Shown here: positions 36,601 through 45,465 of the stretch, one piece after another
Position numbering within the stretch: the first letter of the stretch is position 1
Layout: every line of letters begins with the position of its first letter
From: Psychrobacter sp. Cmf 22.2
GTDB taxonomy: Bacteria; Pseudomonadota; Gammaproteobacteria; Pseudomonadales; Moraxellaceae
Reading direction: 5' to 3'
Assembly: GCF_001921745.1 (NCBI RefSeq)
Contig: NZ_MRYA01000001.1
Span: forward strand, 744,001-808,000
Length of the DNA: 64,000 nucleotides
Made by a program: the position numbers and the translations under genes
Notes under the pieces: model-generated
The model's input: the letters and a program-made list of their open reading frames with translations, nothing else
Told to the model about the DNA's origin: nothing
Databases searched by the model: none

Positions 36601-37046
36601 GTGCAGGTGTCAGTGGTATCTATAGCTTTGGTGATGATAATAAGCATCAAGTGCTTGGGAGCGTAAATACAGGTTATATATGGGCAGATAACTTTTATGA
36701 AGTACCGTATAAATTGCGCTTTTTTGCTGGTGGTGACCAAAGTATTCGCGGCTATGATTATGAAAGCTTGTCTCCGTTAGAAAATGGCTATCTAACTGGC
36801 GGACAAGTATTAGCAGTCGGTAGTGCCGAGTATAATTACGAATTTATTCCAGGCTTTCGCGGCGCGGTATTTACCGATGTGGGTAATGCTTATGACAAAG
36901 ATTTTGAGACTGAAACCAAAGTCGGCGTTGGGGTTGGTGTTCGCTGGGCATCACCTGTGGGTATTGTACGCGTAGATGTAGCCGCTGGCGTGACAGAAGA
37001 TAGTGTTCCAGTTAGACTACACTTCTTTATTGGCTCGCCCCTCTAG
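33645..37046 (+). CDS. tamA: Translocation and assembly module subunit TamA (Omp85 family), with long acidic insertions
   Basis: Omp85 barrel that partners TamB in outer-membrane protein insertion and phospholipid traffic. At 1133 aa it is about twice E. coli TamA (577 aa). A signal peptide ends near residue 45 (AFG-A). About 350 residues of Asp/Asn/Ser/Gln-rich, probably disordered sequence follow. POTRA-like domains begin near residue 400. A second acidic insert at about 620-720 contains a DTDNDGVIDDDID stretch at residues 639-651. The barrel runs from about residue 800 to the end, with the Omp85 motif SIRGYDYESLSP near 1035. GGAAAT lies before the ATG. tamB follows at 121 bp. Confidence 0.9.
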   Translation: MIRHQPSTQSRSLSSLPRSYFNRSTLFTALASALVGFGVASPAFGADDVNSSSEASAKLSSLSKYNALMTDQQTELDAALDALRLKKAVEQGVIDESVLEDYSEQTLKGESKNSLSTKPINSKTTDSDNIKKRSSNTGDDDLLKQAATVQQQGYQMMTPEQIEQELAAVEAQNNQENVPNENNNDSNDSDDDFDNPVATLDSRDTPIGLDPSLDAASLPAPTNLDTLGRLESSDENAKTDEVMSRPIEVSDAVSSDGVDSSQQSSTQTLAQQERDPVTGAEDTVIDTKVDASTGKVPVVDETTEQTESLNPDDYLPDYQATTETQAVTDSIVQASKPSTRARNSSNVVKRLYNRLFNGGAMALPHVETSVYLQQADSSSVEDAVDTSPKLIKADEDSQPINNIKAALDDTTVQSVADFTAALPRLRQTALDAARAVGYYDVTLRLRQPTVDTIDVIIENLGEPVRVDSRVVDIRGEGIEQPEFQTLETKMPPQEGEVFNHRVYKNSKAALEALSNTYGYFDQYWLNKSVDIILPDNTADVSLVYNTGDRYKYDDVVFFTYDEETGTLTTDPEKLPVESSLLKQMLDFEAGDPFYRPDITKLGNDLSATRYFNTVNVETILPPDDISENSTLAFDNTPIDTDNDGVIDDDIDSGVDDIDASNIVSSSDDMDDSRTDANGADDNIADSIEANSGATVDAMDVAPIEFEVDQETQDKLLAIKSKADRLSGLPNDRVLDEKKQEADNLLGKISDSISKVAKKIFPDDEVVLDEDFVPPTLAGRKTPAEVQESKKVPLYVFVYADKPRDAQVGIGYGTDTGVRATAKIDYNLINRRGYQAGAETEISRINKNIAVYASRPWKHPLNDKLEGRLSYEEEVIDQGEGNFDLSTKTLKAALARNIRRENGWNRSYSVRYRLDELETGVDDTELDDLPIRFTSSRPKQKALLFGYGINKTDVDSATNPTRGIRQYYGIEAGADKALSDTDLAIVRAGVSGIYSFGDDNKHQVLGSVNTGYIWADNFYEVPYKLRFFAGGDQSIRGYDYESLSPLENGYLTGGQVLAVGSAEYNYEFIPGFRGAVFTDVGNAYDKDFETETKVGVGVGVRWASPVGIVRVDVAAGVTEDSVPVRLHFFIGSPL

Positions 37047-37167
37047 TGAAAACTATAGACTTGACTATATGTAGACGATTACACTCACTAAAGTAGAAAA
37101 GTCTTTGAGCCATTTTTATCTATCCTACCGATTGCTGGTAAATAATCTTTTAACGTAGTTGAGTATC

Positions 37168-40100
37168 ATGTTGAACAAAAAGACCCCGCCCAAACGTTCA
37201 CCCGATGAAGATCCAGCTCAAAGAGATGCCCGTGCAGTAAAGCGCTGGTATCCATTGTCCTTTGTATTCAAATTATTGATATTGATAATTGTCGTTCTAC
37301 TGCTTATGTTTGCAGTATTCTTTTACATGATGGGCACAGAGGCAGGGACAAGGTTTGTCTTAGAAAAGGTCAGTGCAGAAACAGGCATTAAGATTACATA
37401 CGGCAAAGGCAATTTGCGGGATGGCATTTGGGTCACAGATATAGACATTAAGGCGACTGAAGATCTTGAGGTCGTGGTAGACAAAGCCTATGTTAAGGTG
37501 GGCTGGCGTGCTGTCTTTTCCAAAGAAGTACACCTTCGAGATGCTGATATCCAGCGCATAGAAATCATCAATAATAAACCACCAACTGGTGAGCCATTTG
37601 ATTATAAGACGCTTAAATTACCAGTCAATCTACGCTTTGATCAAGCCAAAATAAAGAACATTGTTTATAAACAAGTCACCAAAGATCCTATCGTAGTCCA
37701 TGATATTAGTGCTCGAGATTTAACATGGGTAGGGAGTGAAGTCACTGTTGGTCGCGGTGATTTGCGTTATGCAGATATTGTAAAAATCAATGCATTACAA
37801 GGCAACATAGATTTGCAAGGCGACTATCCATTGGACCTCAGTGCCATCGCTGAAGTCAGTGCTCTAGAAAAAGCTTATATTGACCCCTTAAATATTACAG
37901 CGACAGGTACCCTAAAACGCACTGTAGGTAAGGTGCGTAGTCGTTATAATGAAGGGGATGTTCAAGGTGAGTTTGTCGTACAAGGTCTCGATAACGATTC
38001 GCCATTTCAAGCCAAATTACAATGGGATGATATCCTCATTCCTTATGCCGACGCCCAAAATATTCATCTAAAAAGTGGTACCGCTACTGCAAATGGGGTC
38101 ATCTCTGAGATACGTCTGCGTATTAATACTGAATTAACTGCCAAAGACATTCCTTCAGGACATTACCAAGGCCGCGCTATCATCGCTAACAGCCAAATGC
38201 GTGTTGATCGCCTAGACGCTAATGTTCCAGCTGGTCATCTAATACTGCAGGGTATTTTGGATTGGCAAGATAGTTTTGATGCAAAGGTACGAGCGACAGG
38301 CAGTAACTTTGATATTCGCCGTGCCATTCCTGATGAATATGCTGATTTTAAGGCGTATGCACCGCAAAATCTTAATGGTCGACTATCAATGCATTATCAA
38401 CAACAAAATAGTGTTGGTAATACGCAGATTGATGCAGACTTGCGTCAGCGTGATGGTGAACACGTCAATGCTAATATAGTACGTGGTAAGACTTCATTAA
38501 AGTCTAAGCAAGTGGCCCCTTGGTATATCGATGCCAGCTGGCAAAATCTTATTCGAAGCGATATCCCTAATATCGGTAATATTAACAGTCCAAATGGCCA
38601 CGCTAATGTCATTGTGCGCGGTGCACGTTTGTCTGTTGATGCCAATGCCCTTATTAACGAGTTAAACGCAGCCCCTAAAGGCAACTATGATGTGGCAGTC
38701 CGTAAGACTGGCAACGTCATTGATATCAATAGCCTTAATTATCAAGGCATTGTTGGTGATTTATCGGGTAATGGACAAATACAGCTAGCAACTAAGCGGC
38801 GCCCCTTGACGTGGCAGATCGATGCACGTACCAATGGCCTACTACCCAAACAATACCGTAGCGATTTGCCACTTGAGCGTTTGACAGGAAGCCTCAATGT
38901 AAATGGTCGTTTGCTAGATATCACCAAAAACGGTGTTAAAGGTCAGCGGCATATTATTGATCTAAATGATACGGACCTACAGGCTCAGCTTGATGCCACA
39001 CAAGACGGTCGTGATATTGGTATAGCAGGTACGGGAGATGCGAGCATCGATATCGTTGGTGGTGAGCTGTCAGTTTTTGATGCACGTTTTGATGGTCAGC
39101 TTGATACCGCGGATGTACCTGATGGTCGACTATCGATTGATGCAGCTGGCACACCAAAGCTAATCAATGTACGTAAGTTGGATTATACTGGCGAAGCAGG
39201 TGCTGTTAATGTAAAAGGTGTGCTTGATCTACGCCAAGATATTGGCTGGACAGTAAACGGGCGCTTTAATAATTTTGATTTGGGTTATTTTTTACCGAAC
39301 AACCCCGCCATTCTTACTGGTGATTTGAACACCAGTGGGCAGTGGCAATCTGCGTCCAAAAACCGTCCTGATGAACAGGGCAAGCTACAACGCTTTGCTG
39401 TAAATTTCGATGGTGTGTTAGATGCCAAACAGCTACCTGCCGGCAAACTGACCATTGATGCCAATGGAGACTCACAGCTCATTCGTATCAAGCGTTTTCG
39501 TCATGTAGGTACAGCGGGTAGTATTGACGCTCAAGGGTCGGTTGATGTGAGTAAAGGAGTTGCATGGGATATTAGTGCGGTAATGGATCGCTTTAATTTA
39601 GGTTACTTCTTAAAAGATACCCCAAGTACGATTACTGGCAGCATAAAAACAGATGGCAGCTGGCGTAAAGCGCAGCAAATTATCAATCTAAGACAAATTG
39701 ACTTAAACGGTACTCTAAAAGGTCAGCCTTTAAGCGCCAAAGGTAGCTTAACAGCTAAGTTAAACTTGCCAGAAAATTTAGCCAACTATTTTGAGCGTCT
39801 AAAAGCACAAGACGTTGAGTCTCAATATCAGCAAATCAACGCTCTCATCGAAAATCTAAATGCAAACAACTTAGTACTACGATGGGGAGATAATTATCTA
39901 ACGGCCAATGGCAATGCCAAGCAGCTACAAACGAAGATAAATATTACCAGTCTCGATCAACTATCCGACAAGCTTACGGGTAAAGTTACTGGCGGTGCGA
40001 CCTTATCTCAGCCAGCAGGTCAGGCGTTGCCGACGATTTATATAGATTTGGTAGGTGAACGTATCGCATTGCCTGGATTTGTCTTACGTCAAGGCCGTGT

Positions 40101-42162
40101 ACGCGGTAAGCTTGTAAATTTAGCCAATAGTCCTAGTCAACTAATTATCAGTGCAGAAGGCTTAGATGCAGCTGGACAAAGTTTTAAAAACGTCGATGCC
40201 TCATTTAATGGTACTGAGCAAAAGCATGTTGTCAACCTGAAGATGGCTAATGAAAAACTAAACATCTCAACGCGATTAAAAGGTGGTTTTGATCGTGATC
40301 AGTTGAGTTGGTCAGGGGTGATAGGTAAGGGACGTATTCAATCACAGTACGCAACCTTAAACCAGTTACAGCCTGCGCAGGTCATTGTCAACTTACCAAA
40401 GCCGCAGAATGGTGGTACAACTGATCTAAAAGTGCAGTTGGCAGCACATTGCTGGCAAGCAGAGGATCAGACTGGTAAGTTATGTTTGCGCGAAAACCTG
40501 ATAGCTTCAGCCGCTGGTGGCAAAGTGAATCTGGCTTTACAAAAGCTTGATACATCATTATTTTCAGTATTTTTACCTGAAGATATCGATTGGCATGGTC
40601 AGATTAACGGTAAAGCCGTTGTGAGTTGGCAGCGTGGCAAAACGCCTACTATCAATACGACGCTATATTCTGACAATGGTAAAATAGGTCTCATTCAAGA
40701 TGGTGATGTTGCACCTGTAACTTTGACTTACGAGCGTGTGTCACTCATCGCATTATCAGTGCCTGAAGGATTAAAGCTGCGCGCAGATATTAATACTGGC
40801 AATGGCGCTCGCGGTTACGCTGAAGTTATTGTAGATCCATACAAAACGCCCAAACCAATCTCAGGGGCACTGGTACTTAATGAGCTCAATCTTGCCGTTC
40901 TAAAGCCATTTTTCCCAGGGATGCGCGTACTTGAAGGTAATATTACCATGGCAGGTGGCATTGGTGGCACTCTAACCAAGCCGCAATTTTATGGCGATGT
41001 AAAGCTTGCAGATGGCCGTATAGCCATGCTTGATTTACCCGTTAACTTAACCAACGTTGATATAGATGCCAAAATTCGGGGTACTCAAGCGACTATCGAT
41101 GGCAAGTTTAATAGTGGTACAGGCTCAGGTACATTGATTGGAACCGTTAATTGGCAGCAAAAACTACAAGCTAAACTGAGTATTGTAGGTGAAAGGTTGG
41201 TGTTAACGCAGCCACCGTTATTATTGGCGGAAGTCAATCCTGATATTGACATCATAATACGTCCAGGCGATCGCTACGTTAACATTGAAGGTGCAGTCAG
41301 TGTGCCCTCAGCGACCATTCGTCCTCCTGAGGCTAGTGAAGATATTATTACTCAAACCGAAGATGCTATCGTCATCGACCGTCGTTTAATCGGTAATATT
41401 GAAGATGTTTTGGCGGTGTCAAAACCATGGTCTATTAACGCTGATATCGGTATCGATTTGGGTGATGATGTCAACTTCCGTGGCTTTGGCGCTGTTATTC
41501 CTTTAGCCGGAGCTCTCAATATTAATCAGAGCGGTACTGGCATCATGCGTGCTAAAGGGGTGGTGCAGGTATCTCGCCGTACCAGTATTGATGCTTTCGG
41601 TCAGAATTTAGAGCTAAATTATGGACAGGTGCGTTTCAATGGCGATGTAATGAAGCCGAATCTTAGTATCGAAGCTGTCAAGATTATCGATGGTAAGACA
41701 GTTGGTCTACGGGTTAAAGGAGATACAGAAAATCCAAATATCATCGTCTTTAATAATGCTGGACTTACTCAGCAGCGGGCGATGAACGCCTTGGTAACGG
41801 GCCGTATTAACAACACAGGCGCGACGCAAATTAGTGAGCAAGGCTTTAAATCTCAGGTAACCAACAATTTAGCTGCGGCCGGATTGAGCTTTGGTTTGAG
41901 CGGTACACGTGGTTTAACCAATCAGATAGGTCAAGCCTTTGGTCTGCAAGGCCTCACTGTTGACGCCTCAGGTAGTAGCGAAGATACCAACGTCAATGTC
42001 ACAGGTTACGTTACGCCTGACTTGTACATTCGCTACGGTGTAGGGGTATTTAATGCTCAAAATAGCTTGTCTATTCGTTATCAATTGACACGCCGTATTT
42101 ATGTCGAGGCAACCTCTGCAGCCGAAAACGCCGTAGACGTCGTCTACAGCTGGCAATTTTAA
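37168..42162 (+). CDS. tamB: Translocation and assembly module protein TamB
   Basis: A very long AsmA-like protein anchored in the inner membrane and spanning the periplasm as a beta-taco groove, working with TamA. The frame is open from a TTG at 37159, but the ATG at 37168 (MLNKKTPPKRS) is the more likely start, giving 1664 aa against 1259 in E. coli. A basic, proline-containing cytoplasmic start leads to one membrane helix near residues 32-57. Repeated short beta-strand units follow, with recurring LSIDAAG/LTIDANG and FNLGYFL segments that suggest internal duplication. The C-terminal DUF490 (TamB) domain ends in YSWQF. A bidirectional terminator follows. Confidence 0.93.
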   Translation: MLNKKTPPKRSPDEDPAQRDARAVKRWYPLSFVFKLLILIIVVLLLMFAVFFYMMGTEAGTRFVLEKVSAETGIKITYGKGNLRDGIWVTDIDIKATEDLEVVVDKAYVKVGWRAVFSKEVHLRDADIQRIEIINNKPPTGEPFDYKTLKLPVNLRFDQAKIKNIVYKQVTKDPIVVHDISARDLTWVGSEVTVGRGDLRYADIVKINALQGNIDLQGDYPLDLSAIAEVSALEKAYIDPLNITATGTLKRTVGKVRSRYNEGDVQGEFVVQGLDNDSPFQAKLQWDDILIPYADAQNIHLKSGTATANGVISEIRLRINTELTAKDIPSGHYQGRAIIANSQMRVDRLDANVPAGHLILQGILDWQDSFDAKVRATGSNFDIRRAIPDEYADFKAYAPQNLNGRLSMHYQQQNSVGNTQIDADLRQRDGEHVNANIVRGKTSLKSKQVAPWYIDASWQNLIRSDIPNIGNINSPNGHANVIVRGARLSVDANALINELNAAPKGNYDVAVRKTGNVIDINSLNYQGIVGDLSGNGQIQLATKRRPLTWQIDARTNGLLPKQYRSDLPLERLTGSLNVNGRLLDITKNGVKGQRHIIDLNDTDLQAQLDATQDGRDIGIAGTGDASIDIVGGELSVFDARFDGQLDTADVPDGRLSIDAAGTPKLINVRKLDYTGEAGAVNVKGVLDLRQDIGWTVNGRFNNFDLGYFLPNNPAILTGDLNTSGQWQSASKNRPDEQGKLQRFAVNFDGVLDAKQLPAGKLTIDANGDSQLIRIKRFRHVGTAGSIDAQGSVDVSKGVAWDISAVMDRFNLGYFLKDTPSTITGSIKTDGSWRKAQQIINLRQIDLNGTLKGQPLSAKGSLTAKLNLPENLANYFERLKAQDVESQYQQINALIENLNANNLVLRWGDNYLTANGNAKQLQTKINITSLDQLSDKLTGKVTGGATLSQPAGQALPTIYIDLVGERIALPGFVLRQGRVRGKLVNLANSPSQLIISAEGLDAAGQSFKNVDASFNGTEQKHVVNLKMANEKLNISTRLKGGFDRDQLSWSGVIGKGRIQSQYATLNQLQPAQVIVNLPKPQNGGTTDLKVQLAAHCWQAEDQTGKLCLRENLIASAAGGKVNLALQKLDTSLFSVFLPEDIDWHGQINGKAVVSWQRGKTPTINTTLYSDNGKIGLIQDGDVAPVTLTYERVSLIALSVPEGLKLRADINTGNGARGYAEVIVDPYKTPKPISGALVLNELNLAVLKPFFPGMRVLEGNITMAGGIGGTLTKPQFYGDVKLADGRIAMLDLPVNLTNVDIDAKIRGTQATIDGKFNSGTGSGTLIGTVNWQQKLQAKLSIVGERLVLTQPPLLLAEVNPDIDIIIRPGDRYVNIEGAVSVPSATIRPPEASEDIITQTEDAIVIDRRLIGNIEDVLAVSKPWSINADIGIDLGDDVNFRGFGAVIPLAGALNINQSGTGIMRAKGVVQVSRRTSIDAFGQNLELNYGQVRFNGDVMKPNLSIEAVKIIDGKTVGLRVKGDTENPNIIVFNNAGLTQQRAMNALVTGRINNTGATQISEQGFKSQVTNNLAAAGLSFGLSGTRGLTNQIGQAFGLQGLTVDASGSSEDTNVNVTGYVTPDLYIRYGVGVFNAQNSLSIRYQLTRRIYVEATSAAENAVDVVYSWQF

Positions 42163-42247
42163 AGAGCAGCGCTCTTTATACTATGTCGAAAAATGGCTGT
42201 GGTTGTAAGCTAAGATGCAGCTATAAATGACCAGCACTCACTGTTTT

Positions 42248-42287
42248 CCAATAAAAAGCGCCTTTTGATAGAGGCGTTTTTTATTGG
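42248..42287. terminator. Bidirectional terminator, tamB / hemP
   Basis: CCAATAAAAAGCGCCT pairs with AGGCGTTTTTTATTGG (one wobble) around an 8-nt loop. It lies 85 bp after tamB and 11 bp past the hemP stop on the other strand. Confidence 0.85.
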
Positions 42288-42297
42288 AGCAGTTAAA

Positions 42298-42462
42298 TTA
42301 TTTGGTCAAAATTAAGCGATTATTACGAGTCAAGCGCAAGCGGTACTCTTCGCCTTCATGCTCAATACGAACCTCTTTGGTTAGAGCAAACAAGTGCTGC
42401 GATTGCAAGGTAGGCAAACGATTTTCACGGCAGTTTAAATAGCGAGAGATGACCATACTCAT
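42298..42462 (-). CDS. hemP: Hemin uptake protein HemP (54 aa)
   Basis: A short gene easily missed by length filters. The 54-aa product ends with the family core VRIEHEGEEYRLRLTRNNRL and ILTK, the hallmark of HemP. HemP is a small protein encoded at iron- or hemin-uptake loci and, in Burkholderia, needed for expression of heme receptor genes. The ATG is at 42462 (or 42456, the third codon), with AAAGGAA upstream. A strong Fur-type box lies 51 bp upstream, implying iron repression. No receptor or transport gene is adjacent, so here hemP stands alone. Confidence 0.9.
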   Translation of the reverse strand: MSMVISRYLNCRENRLPTLQSQHLFALTKEVRIEHEGEEYRLRLTRNNRLILTK

Positions 42463-42512
42463 AGCGAATTCCTTTCAATTAAATGATGGGGTAAATACTA
42501 ATAACTTCCAAC

Positions 42513-42531
42513 GATAATAATTATCATTTAC
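42513..42531 (-). promoter_or_regulatory. Fur box upstream of hemP
   Basis: GATAATAATTATCATTTAC (+ strand reading) matches the 19-bp Fur consensus at 15 of 19 positions and contains three NATWAT-like hexamers. It is centred about 60 bp ahead of the hemP ATG. Confidence 0.75.
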
Positions 42532-42754
42532 ATTAAGAAAATTTGCAAGGCCATTGATAAAATAAAATGCAGTTATTATGTAAACTTATCTAAATTAACC
42601 ATTTCCCAGATAATGATTAGAGATGTTTCGAGCGAAATTTTAAATAAACTCAGCTGCCTTTTAGATAAGCAGCTTTTTATAGCAATTTTGCAAAACGCTA
42701 CGATAGAGCTGTTACGAAAATAACGACATAAGAGAATTGATAGAGGATAGGGTT

Positions 42755-43825
42755 ATGCTAAACCAGTCGACAAAACAACCGATCAATAATACGAGCGTCA
42801 CTGTTAATGTCGCCGTTGCTGTTATTCACTATAAAGATAAATATTTGCTTGGATTTCGAGACCAGTCTCAACATCAAGGCAATCGCTATGAGTTTATAGG
42901 TGGCAAAATAGATGCCCACGAAACGGCGAGTCAAGCACTAGTACGAGAAGTCGCTGAAGAGTCGGGTATTGTCATTCATAATAATACGATTGTTAAACTT
43001 GGGCGATTGCACCATGATTACGGTGATAAAAAAGTAAGTTTACAAGTCTATCGTATTGAGCTGACCGCTCAGCAGTATGATAAGTATAGGCATCATGGTT
43101 ATGGTTTGGAGGGACAAGCTCTGACTTGGGTCAATAAGTCTGAGCTGTTAGCAGGGGACTACAACTTGCCAGCTGCCAACAAAACGATTCTTGAATGGCT
43201 ACGCTTACCTCCAAAGATAGCGATTACTTATCCCTTGTCATACTTTCATGCATACCTTGATACCGCAACGGCATGGTTACAATACCATCAAGATCACATA
43301 GAGCCAGATGCTTGGGTCTATATTCGAGTCAAGGACACACGCTTCGAGAATATTGCAGAGCAATTGATGAGCCAGCGACCAGATATTCAGGTCATTGTGC
43401 CTAATGACGTTAGCGATCATTATTTGACGACCAATCATCAAATCTTGGCGCATCATCTAACACAAACATCATTACTACAATGGTCTCACGAAGTCAAAGA
43501 TACTTTCGCCTCTGATCAATTGCAAGCTTTGCTTCATCCATTAATAGTAAGTTGTCACGATGCAGACAGCATTTGTGCAGCCAATAAACTTGCTAATAGT
43601 CGTTTAGAGCGACAGGAACCACCAGTAATTGGTGTTTTTTTATCCCCTGTATTGGCGACTCAAACGCATCCTGATGCTAAGCCTTTAGGCTGGGAAGCAT
43701 GGTCAGATCTAGCAGCACTTGCAGACATGCCTGTCATTGGTTTAGGTGGATTATCGCCAGAGTTATTTGCACAAGCAACGCAGTATGGGGCCACGAGTAT
43801 AGCTGGTATTCGACAGTTTCTTTAA
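42755..43825 (+). CDS. mutT: MutT-type Nudix hydrolase fused to a thiamine-phosphate-synthase-like domain
   Basis: The N-terminal Nudix domain (about residues 15-140) carries the complete Nudix box GGKIDAHETASQALVREV followed by AEESGI, fitting 8-oxo-dGTP diphosphatase activity that prevents A:T to C:G mutations. The C-terminal half (about residues 160-356) is a TIM-barrel-like segment resembling ThiE/TenI, with the conserved close VIGLGGLSPE and GATSIAGIRQFL. This fusion occurs in Pseudomonas (annotated Nudix family/MutT). The frame is open from a TTG at 42737; ATG 42755 with AGAGGATAGGG upstream is preferred, giving 356 aa. Whether the second half is catalytic is unknown. Confidence 0.9.
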   Translation: MLNQSTKQPINNTSVTVNVAVAVIHYKDKYLLGFRDQSQHQGNRYEFIGGKIDAHETASQALVREVAEESGIVIHNNTIVKLGRLHHDYGDKKVSLQVYRIELTAQQYDKYRHHGYGLEGQALTWVNKSELLAGDYNLPAANKTILEWLRLPPKIAITYPLSYFHAYLDTATAWLQYHQDHIEPDAWVYIRVKDTRFENIAEQLMSQRPDIQVIVPNDVSDHYLTTNHQILAHHLTQTSLLQWSHEVKDTFASDQLQALLHPLIVSCHDADSICAANKLANSRLERQEPPVIGVFLSPVLATQTHPDAKPLGWEAWSDLAALADMPVIGLGGLSPELFAQATQYGATSIAGIRQFL

Positions 43826-44383
43826 AAGTATGAGCGAGGAATAGCATCAATTCATTTATCGCCACTCCGTTTTCATATTTTATTAAACATTTTACATACC
43901 AGTTACTATGTATTTAGTATTACTAACAAAGACAATGTTATTTACAAACGGTTGCTTTTCCCTACATTGCTACACTGTTTTAATTTCTGGTACATCCTTA
44001 ATATTACAGTTGAAAATTATGATAGATGAAAGTATAGGCAAACGTATTACTATAATTATTATTCTATATCAGCGATATATTTATATTATCTAATACATAG
44101 AATTATTAACTCAAAAAATAATGGTATTTTTATGAAAACCAATAAGTTACTGATGTCAGAAGATTCTGATATACAGGCAGCCGGTTCTCAGTCTGGGCAA
44201 AATCATCAAGCGTTTGATGGGCGTTTAAGGGATGATGATACAAGAGTAGCGAGTAACAGTAGCAATGCTAGTAATGATGCTAACTATAATAGGGCCATAC
44301 ACTTGCTCTCAAATGGCGAAAGATCAATAAATGACGATCTTACTTCTACATGTCTGAATGATGAAGTACCGGAGCGTGTATTT
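43826..44383. other. AT-rich spacer upstream of the lipocalin gene
   Basis: No clear gene, terminator or operator. The last 250 bp are open in the lipocalin frame (from ATG 44132) but read as low-complexity Ser/Asn/Asp sequence without a ribosome site. They are treated here as leader unless protein evidence shows otherwise. Confidence 0.45.
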
Positions 44384-45067
44384 ATGAACAGTCTTATCAA
44401 GCATACTGGAATAGCGTTAGCGATTATTGTGCCGTTGGCTGCATTTTCTGCTTATGCTGCAACGCCGTCAGAAGTACCTACAAGTACCGTAGGCTCTGAT
44501 AAAGTAGACGCAAATACGGCGAATGCGATTATAGATATCAAACCTTCTTCCATTATTCACAAACCAGCTACCGAACCAACCACAGTAGATAGTCTTGATT
44601 TAAAGAAATATAGTGGAAAATGGTACGAAATAGGTCGTTTACCGATGTATTTTCAGCGTAACTGTGCCAGTGATGTAACTGCTACTTATACTCCTAATGT
44701 AACAGACCCTAGTATTACGGTATTAAACCAATGTGCTGACGAAGAAGGTGAACCGATTACGGCTGAAGGACTTGCAAAGCCTATAGACGATACAGGTAGT
44801 AAGCTTAATGTTACCTTTTTACCATCATGGATTCGCTGGTTACCTGTTGGTCGCGCCGATTACTGGGTGTTGGCACATGATCCAAGTTATCAAACAGCGT
44901 TGGTTGGTACACCAGATAAAGAATATTTGTGGCTTCTCGCTCGTTCGCCAAATATCTCACAAGAAAGTTATGCAAATTATCGTCAAATTGCTCAGCAACA
45001 AGGTTATGATTTAAAAGCCTTTAAACTGACGGATCATCACAATCAAACAGTAAACCTAGTCCCTTAA
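44384..45067 (+). CDS. Lipocalin family protein (Blc-like), periplasmic or membrane-associated
   Basis: Small barrel protein that binds hydrophobic ligands; bacterial Blc binds lysophospholipids at the outer membrane. The lipocalin start motif KYSGKWYEIGRLP begins near residue 75, and YWVLAHD and LWLLARSP strands follow, matching Blc. The frame is open from ATG 44132, but a clear signal peptide (MNSLIKHTGIALAIIVPLAA, cleaved near AYA-A) begins only at ATG 44384, which has GGAG upstream. That start gives 227 aa. If 44132 were used, an 84-residue polar region would precede the signal, which would block export. There is no lipobox Cys, unlike E. coli Blc. Confidence 0.85.
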   Translation: MNSLIKHTGIALAIIVPLAAFSAYAATPSEVPTSTVGSDKVDANTANAIIDIKPSSIIHKPATEPTTVDSLDLKKYSGKWYEIGRLPMYFQRNCASDVTATYTPNVTDPSITVLNQCADEEGEPITAEGLAKPIDDTGSKLNVTFLPSWIRWLPVGRADYWVLAHDPSYQTALVGTPDKEYLWLLARSPNISQESYANYRQIAQQQGYDLKAFKLTDHHNQTVNLVP

Positions 45068-45465
45068 TGTTAGATAAAAATTGATTCCATGATTTGCAGT
45101 TTACTCGTAGCGAACTTGATAGTTGATATGGACTTAGTTTATTAGATAAATAAAAAGGCAACCTAATCAGTTGTCTTTTTGCCATCTATAACCATAGATT
45201 CTGTCAAAAACAATACATGATTGATATCAAACGTTAGTAATAACGGTTATCACTAGCAAAATCAGGCATTTTGAGCTAAAATATACCCCAATTAAAACCT
45301 ATGACAAATACCGTCATACAGCTTACAAACCTACTATAGAACACAATCTTTAATAGTTGAATATCAATCTTCAACGTAGCGTTTCATTCAGTTTACAAGT
45401 TTTTATTACTTATATAGTCTTCTATATCTTACAAACACATTTTACTGACCATAAGGATGTTCCTC
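45068..45465. other. Spacer, lipocalin / gap
   Basis: Holds the lipocalin terminator (45152-45180) and the long gap leader. A perfect TTGATATCAA palindrome lies at 45221-45230. No coding frame. Confidence 0.5.
45152..45180 (+). terminator. Terminator of the lipocalin gene
   Basis: AAAAAGGCAAC and GTTGTCTTTTT pair over 11 bp with one wobble and a 7-nt loop, ending in a T-run. Confidence 0.75.

Noticed and set aside
43908..44093. A 61-codon open frame in the mutT-lipocalin spacer
   Set aside because: Ile/Leu/Thr-rich translation of AT-rich DNA, with no ribosome site and no recognisable fold.
45221..45230. TTGATATCAA palindrome upstream of gap as an FNR/ANR site
   Set aside because: FNR sites need TTGAT and ATCAA separated by 4 bp; here the half-sites overlap, so it is more likely chance.
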